From positions 1 through 52,899 of the forward strand of contig DAHVFH010000030.1 of NCBI GenBank assembly GCA_027317105.1: 52,899 nucleotides of DNA, given 5' to 3'. The notes under the pieces were generated by a model. It saw nothing but the letters and a program-made list of their open reading frames with translations, did not search any database and was not told where the DNA came from. This document shows, one piece after another, positions 49,049 through 52,899 of this stretch (its first letter is position 1; every line of letters begins with the position of its first letter). A program made the translations under genes and the position numbers. This stretch comes from Cytophagales bacterium (GTDB taxonomy: Bacteria; Bacteroidota; Bacteroidia; Cytophagales; Cyclobacteriaceae).

Positions 49049-49087
49049 TTTATCAGAAGTTGTCCCTTTATGGGGTTGAATAATAAG

Positions 49088-49127
49088 AAAAAGAGGACAC
49101 AGAATTTTGCATCTGTGTCCTCTTTTT
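49088..49127. terminator. Bidirectional rho-independent terminator
   Basis: A perfect 16-bp stem pairs 49088-49103 (AAAAAGAGGACACAGA) with 49112-49127 (TCTGTGTCCTCTTTTT) around an 8-base loop. The T-runs suit both strands, so it serves prfA and the convergent BNR-repeat gene. Confidence 0.93.
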
Positions 49128-49161
49128 GCGAACAGGCTATTGCCAAATGCGCTATTGGTTT

Positions 49162-52100
49162 CTAAGGTTCTTTAATAAACTCATCGTACGTTTTGATGGG
49201 AATTTGTCCGAATTTATTTTCGGATAATTGCGAAGTAAGTTTCTTTAGCTCTTTGTCCTTTATTTTCTTGAAGTCAACTTTGGCGGTGTTGAATCGGGTT
49301 TCGATGGCTGCGAGGTTACCCATTTCTGCGGAGTTCGGTTTGTAATAACTGTCTGCTATTTTACTGTACAAGTCAACCATCTTTTCGCGCAATTGGGGTT
49401 CGGCTGTCCCCACGTAGTTGTCTCCAGTTGTCACTACAAGCGTTTTCTTTAAATTGGTCATGTCGGAAATTAAGGGTGTTACCGCCTTTGCAGCGGAGGC
49501 ACTTTTCCCTTGCACGTTTTCGGCCGCTTTCACCGTTTCGTCCAACTCATAAACCATGTAGGCCAATTCCTGCGACATGTTATAAAGTTTCATGGTTGTC
49601 TCCTCCTGTAATTTACGATCGGCCAAAGTGATATCAGATTTAGGGTCGTACTGAATAACCAAGTCATTGGTGTACGTATCTTTTCCTTTATGAATGACAA
49701 CTTTATAAGTGCCAGCAGGAACGCGTGGAGATGTAAACCCGCCAAAGGCAAAGGTCTTTGCGGTCGCGATCTTTGGAGGTTTCATGTTGTAACTCCACTC
49801 GACCACATTAATTCCTTTTGATTTTCCAGGGCCTATCTCGGTGATTTTATTTCCATTGACGTCTTGGATTTCAAGAGACATCTTTCCAAGGATGTGTCTT
49901 TTTTTAAGGTAATAAATTATCTTCGCAGCTTTCGTAGGGTTTTCACCTACAAACTGTGTTTCTGTACTGGCGCCACCGAAGCCGTTGGTTTCGGATATTT
50001 TCGTTGGGCTAGTGGTAAAGAAAAACAAATCTTTGTTCATGTTCTCTTCCGTCAGTTGACGTAAGGGACTGATGTCGTCAATAATAATAATGCCCCGACC
50101 GTGTGTAGCAATCACGAGGTCATTGGTTTTCTTTACCAACTCAATGTAATGCACGCTGGCGGCAGGCATATTATTGGTGAATTTGTACCATTGCTTGCCT
50201 CCGTCTAACGTAATGTACAGGCCAAATTCTGTTCCTAAGAACAACAAGTTTTCATTCACATAATCTTCCTGAAGGTTTCTGGCAAAGCCAACAATGTCAG
50301 GCGTCACAATGGATTTCCAGGTAGCACCAAAGTCAGAGGTTTTATAAACGTAGGCGTTCTTGTCACCCGTTTGGTAGCCGGTGAATACCGCGTAAGCATT
50401 TCCTTTTCCAAAGATACTGGCTTCGATATGATAGACCATTGTGTTTTTAGGAAGACCTGGAACATTGGCTATTAAATTCGTCCAAGTTTTGCCTCCATCT
50501 TTTGTCAATTGCAGATTGCCATCGTCTGTTCCTGCCCAGATAATATTTTCATCCAAAGGTGATTCTGCAATGGTAAACACTGTACAATGATTTTCAGCTC
50601 CTGAATTATCTTTTGAAAGGCCGCCTGAGTTTTCCTGGTTTTGTTTTAAAGGATCATTGGTCGTTAGGTCGGGCGAAATTTTAGCCCATGTTTCGCCCAT
50701 GTCTTCAGAACGATGTACATACTGACTGCCCATGTAAAACCGATCGGGCTTAAATGCACTCACGGCCATGGCCGCATTCCAGTTAAAGCGCAGCTTGTGT
50801 TTCGCGTCAGTTTCCCCTGCTCCCGCTAAGGGCTGAATGGTTTTTGCCTGGTCTTTGGCAGGATCGTAACGCCATACATTTTCGGCACCTTGCATCTCTG
50901 AATAGATTACTTTCTTGGTGAGATGTGGATAAACGCGGTAGCCATCGCCCACACCAATTCTTCTCCAGTCGCGTGCCTCTACACCACCCGGTGATTGCGA
51001 GGGGCCATACCAGCAGCCATTGTCTTGTAGACCACCATACACATTGTAAGGTTCTTCGTTGTCCACACTCACATGGTAGAATTGGCATACCGGCATATTC
51101 TCCACAATCTCCAACGTAGTGCCGCCATCCCATGAACGATAGATACCGCCATCGGTGGCCGCGTACATCCGATCCGAATTATGAATGTCAAAAACAATAT
51201 CGTGAACATCGGAGTGGTTAGGGCCTAAATTTTTAAAGGTCTTTCCACCATCGCGAGAAATCGAACCCATCAAACCAGCTTTCACTACAATGTCAGGGTT
51301 ACGAGGGTCAACTTCAATGCGGGAAAAATAAAAGGGACGCACCACGATCCCGAAATCGTTATTGAGCTGTTTCCAACTTGCACCGGCATCATCGCTTCGA
51401 TACAAACCTTTGTCTTTGTCTTGCTCTGATTCGATAACCGTATAAAGAATATTTGAATTCGATGGGGCAACTGCGATTGCCAGCCTTCCTAGCTTTCCTT
51501 TGGGAAAGCCGTTGTGGATTTTATTGAATGTCTTCCCGGCATCAGTAGATTTATAGAGCCCACTGTTAGCCCCTCCGGAACTGAAAGACCACGGCTGTCT
51601 TCTGAATTCCCAGAAAGAAGCATACACGATGTTTGGATCTTTCGGGTCAAGTGTTAAATCGCTGCAGCCGGTTGTTTTGTCCACGTACAAGATTTTGTTC
51701 CAGGTTTTGCCACCATCCATTGTTTTGTAAAGACCACGGTCTTCACTGTCACTCCAAAGCGGGCCAAGCACGGCCACATATACTTCATCAGGGTTTTTAG
51801 GGTTTACCTGAACACCTGCGATGCGTTCAGATTTGTCAAATCCCATCTTGATCCAGTTAGACCCTCCGTCAACCGTTTTGTACAAGCCATCGCCCACAGA
51901 TACGCTGTTGCGTGTCCAGGTTTCACCGGTGCCTACCCAGTAAACATTATCGGGATTGGAAGGATCAATTTCTACCGCACCGATGGATTGGCAATAATCA
52001 TTAAAGATTGAATTAAAGGTGGCTCCACCGTTGCTGCTTTTCCACACACCGCCACCGGCAGTTCCGGCCAAAATAATCCGGTCGTTGGTTGGATGAAGTT

Positions 52101-52257
52101 CCAGGTCGGTGATGCGACCGCTCATCAATGCCGGCCCGATATGGCGGGCTTTAAGATCACCAAATAATTCTTTTCCTCTTGCAACGGCATCTTGACCAAA
52201 AGAGGAAGTCGCTTGAAGGAAAAGAAGCAGGAATGTGATTGAACAGATTTTTTTCAT
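49162..52257 (-). CDS. Large secreted BNR/Asp-box repeat protein (sortilin-like propeller)
   Basis: A 1031-residue exported protein with a signal peptide (MKKICSITFLLLFLQATSSF). Residues about 40-730 hold many copies of the Asp-box, SxDGGxTW-like (for example KTVDGGSNWIKM, KTMDGGKTWNKI, RSDDAGASWKQL, TSDFGATWKSI), the pattern of multi-bladed beta-propellers such as sialidases and VPS10/sortilin. A C-terminal part (about 780-1031) is mostly beta then helical and lacks a sorting domain. In Bacteroidota such proteins are often labelled glycosyl hydrolase, but sialidase catalytic residues are not evident. It reads after the LolA-like gene. Confidence 0.87.
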   Translation of the reverse strand: MKKICSITFLLLFLQATSSFGQDAVARGKELFGDLKARHIGPALMSGRITDLELHPTNDRIILAGTAGGGVWKSSNGGATFNSIFNDYCQSIGAVEIDPSNPDNVYWVGTGETWTRNSVSVGDGLYKTVDGGSNWIKMGFDKSERIAGVQVNPKNPDEVYVAVLGPLWSDSEDRGLYKTMDGGKTWNKILYVDKTTGCSDLTLDPKDPNIVYASFWEFRRQPWSFSSGGANSGLYKSTDAGKTFNKIHNGFPKGKLGRLAIAVAPSNSNILYTVIESEQDKDKGLYRSDDAGASWKQLNNDFGIVVRPFYFSRIEVDPRNPDIVVKAGLMGSISRDGGKTFKNLGPNHSDVHDIVFDIHNSDRMYAATDGGIYRSWDGGTTLEIVENMPVCQFYHVSVDNEEPYNVYGGLQDNGCWYGPSQSPGGVEARDWRRIGVGDGYRVYPHLTKKVIYSEMQGAENVWRYDPAKDQAKTIQPLAGAGETDAKHKLRFNWNAAMAVSAFKPDRFYMGSQYVHRSEDMGETWAKISPDLTTNDPLKQNQENSGGLSKDNSGAENHCTVFTIAESPLDENIIWAGTDDGNLQLTKDGGKTWTNLIANVPGLPKNTMVYHIEASIFGKGNAYAVFTGYQTGDKNAYVYKTSDFGATWKSIVTPDIVGFARNLQEDYVNENLLFLGTEFGLYITLDGGKQWYKFTNNMPAASVHYIELVKKTNDLVIATHGRGIIIIDDISPLRQLTEENMNKDLFFFTTSPTKISETNGFGGASTETQFVGENPTKAAKIIYYLKKRHILGKMSLEIQDVNGNKITEIGPGKSKGINVVEWSYNMKPPKIATAKTFAFGGFTSPRVPAGTYKVVIHKGKDTYTNDLVIQYDPKSDITLADRKLQEETTMKLYNMSQELAYMVYELDETVKAAENVQGKSASAAKAVTPLISDMTNLKKTLVVTTGDNYVGTAEPQLREKMVDLYSKIADSYYKPNSAEMGNLAAIETRFNTAKVDFKKIKDKELKKLTSQLSENKFGQIPIKTYDEFIKEP

Positions 52258-52330
52258 GATATTTATTTTAATTGGACTTACGCGAAGCTATGAACGTCAA
52301 TGCACCTGCGATGGATTTGTGGGGTTGCAC

Positions 52331-52360
52331 GAAGTAATCTCCCATGCGGGAGACCGCTTC
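52331..52360. repeat. Palindromic repeat, GAAG...TCTCCC/GGGAGA...CTTC
   Basis: GAAGTAATCTCCC (52331-52343), ATGC, then GGGAGACCGCTTC (52348-52360) pair over 10 of 13 positions. It lies between the LolA-like gene and the BNR gene, and could be a small interspersed repeat or a processing hairpin. Confidence 0.5.
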
Positions 52361-52438
52361 GCCCTGCTCATTCCCACCGCTGGAACTACCAATGACTTCA
52401 AATTTTTGTTTGATGTATTTCCGCAAGAAACGGATGAC

Positions 52439-52899
52439 TTATTTTTTATCTTCAGGAAAGGCAAAATCTTTATCATTGACCGGAACATTCAACTCAATTT
52501 TCGAGATTAGAATTTGAAATTCACCCTGTTGACCTTTTACTGATTGAGATTGAGAGAAAGGAAACATCAAGCCATTCACCTCCTGATAATCGCTCATTTT
52601 ACTTTGTGCAACCATTCCTTTTCCCGGGCCTGATTTAACTTCTGTTTCTGACATAATCGGAACAAAATTTTCTGAATCAAAATAATAAAATACAATATTG
52701 TCAGCAGGGATGCCGTCCACTTTCACTGGCTTTTTTGTTAATTTGATTTTAAAAGTTTCTGCACCATCAACCCTTTCTTTGCCAATAAGTTCAGCTTTTA
52801 AGCCCCGTTCTTTATAGTTTAGAAAAGGATCTGGAAATTCCCCGAGATCTTGTTTGAAATTCTCAGTGGCCTCAGCATCGCTTTTTTCTGCCTTCATAT
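52439..52899 (-). CDS. LolA-like outer-membrane lipoprotein-sorting family protein (cut by window edge)
   Basis: The last 153 or so residues of a protein whose start is beyond the right edge. The sequence EFPDPFLNYKERGLKAELIG, then KERVDGAETFKIKLTKKPVK, PADNIVFYYFDSENFVPIMS, and GLMFPFSQSQSVKGQQGEFQ is the periplasmic beta-half-barrel pattern of LolA/LppX-like proteins annotated in Bacteroidota as outer membrane lipoprotein-sorting protein. The cargo is not known. It ends 181 bases before the BNR gene, with a palindromic repeat between. The methionine 1 base from the edge is not a proven start. Confidence 0.7.
   Translation of the reverse strand, partial: MKAEKSDAEATENFKQDLGEFPDPFLNYKERGLKAELIGKERVDGAETFKIKLTKKPVKVDGIPADNIVFYYFDSENFVPIMSETEVKSGPGKGMVAQSKMSDYQEVNGLMFPFSQSQSVKGQQGEFQILISKIELNVPVNDKDFAFPEDKK

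Noticed and set aside
1..52899. Insertion sequence, prophage or integrative element
   Set aside because: No transposase, integrase, recombinase or phage structural gene is readable on either strand. The mobile signal is limited to short repeats and small accessory genes.
1..52899. CRISPR array, rRNA or tRNA genes
   Set aside because: No regularly spaced direct repeats, no rRNA-like sequence, and no cloverleaf with a GTTCRA loop was found in the gaps.

Overview
The window is a chromosomal segment of a Bacteroidota bacterium, most likely a Cytophagales-type lineage. The evidence is repeated use of the Bacteroidota promoter box TAnnTTTG, starts without Shine-Dalgarno sites, a thiamine-riboswitch-controlled TonB-dependent receptor with an N-terminal carboxypeptidase-like domain, an archaeal-lipid-like UbiA prenyltransferase, BNR-repeat and S41 proteins, and four-helix-bundle (23S rRNA IVS type) genes. 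No rRNA, tRNA, CRISPR array, transposase, integrase or phage structural gene was found.

Layout. 1-4121 (minus): a methyltransferase cut by the left edge, an NmrA-like reductase, and a four-gene signalling operon (LytTR regulator, two FMN-split-barrel proteins, GAF histidine kinase). 4379-11423 (plus): a heavy-metal efflux operon (small His-rich protein, CzcA/CusA pump, a four-helix-bundle gene, TolC-type channel, membrane-fusion lipoprotein, NicO-like metal permease). 11451-14150 (minus): a lipoprotein, then an eroded defence-like patch (DprA-like protein, RhuM, tail of a restriction-modification enzyme). 14222-20966 (minus): a fatty-acid beta-oxidation operon, marR-fadN-fadA-fadE, with two four-helix-bundle loci inserted between its genes, one a pseudogene. 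A perfect MarR-type palindrome precedes it. 21118-30285: a TPR histidine kinase, an rRNA methyltransferase, a MATE exporter, an SDR and an ALDH8-type dehydrogenase (probably tryptophan/kynurenine catabolism) separated by a toxin-antitoxin pair, then xseA-xseB. 30374-35993: a dead CPBP protease gene, pnuC-nadR, a biotinyl carrier protein, and a TPP riboswitch with its TonB receptor. 36070-40292: UbiA prenyltransferase, purN, thioesterase, recO and an S41 protease. 40413-42254: an accessory patch with a YdeI/OmdA gene, a broken DUF4258 gene with DUF2283, a decayed copy of the YdeI 3' end, and a HEPN-like protein. 42354-52899: uvrA, DUF1801, Uma2, a secreted unknown, a small membrane protein, prfA, a large BNR-repeat secreted protein and a LolA-like protein cut by the right edge.

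Two patterns cut across the gene list. First, all three four-helix-bundle loci sit between operon genes and are bracketed by short imperfect inverted repeats. Each locus has its own repeat family, and solitary copies related to two of the families occur elsewhere in the window. This looks like a family of tiny repeat-delimited insertions. Second, at least seven genes have the TAnnTTTG box only 3-5 bases before the start codon, which implies leaderless mRNAs and settles several start sites.
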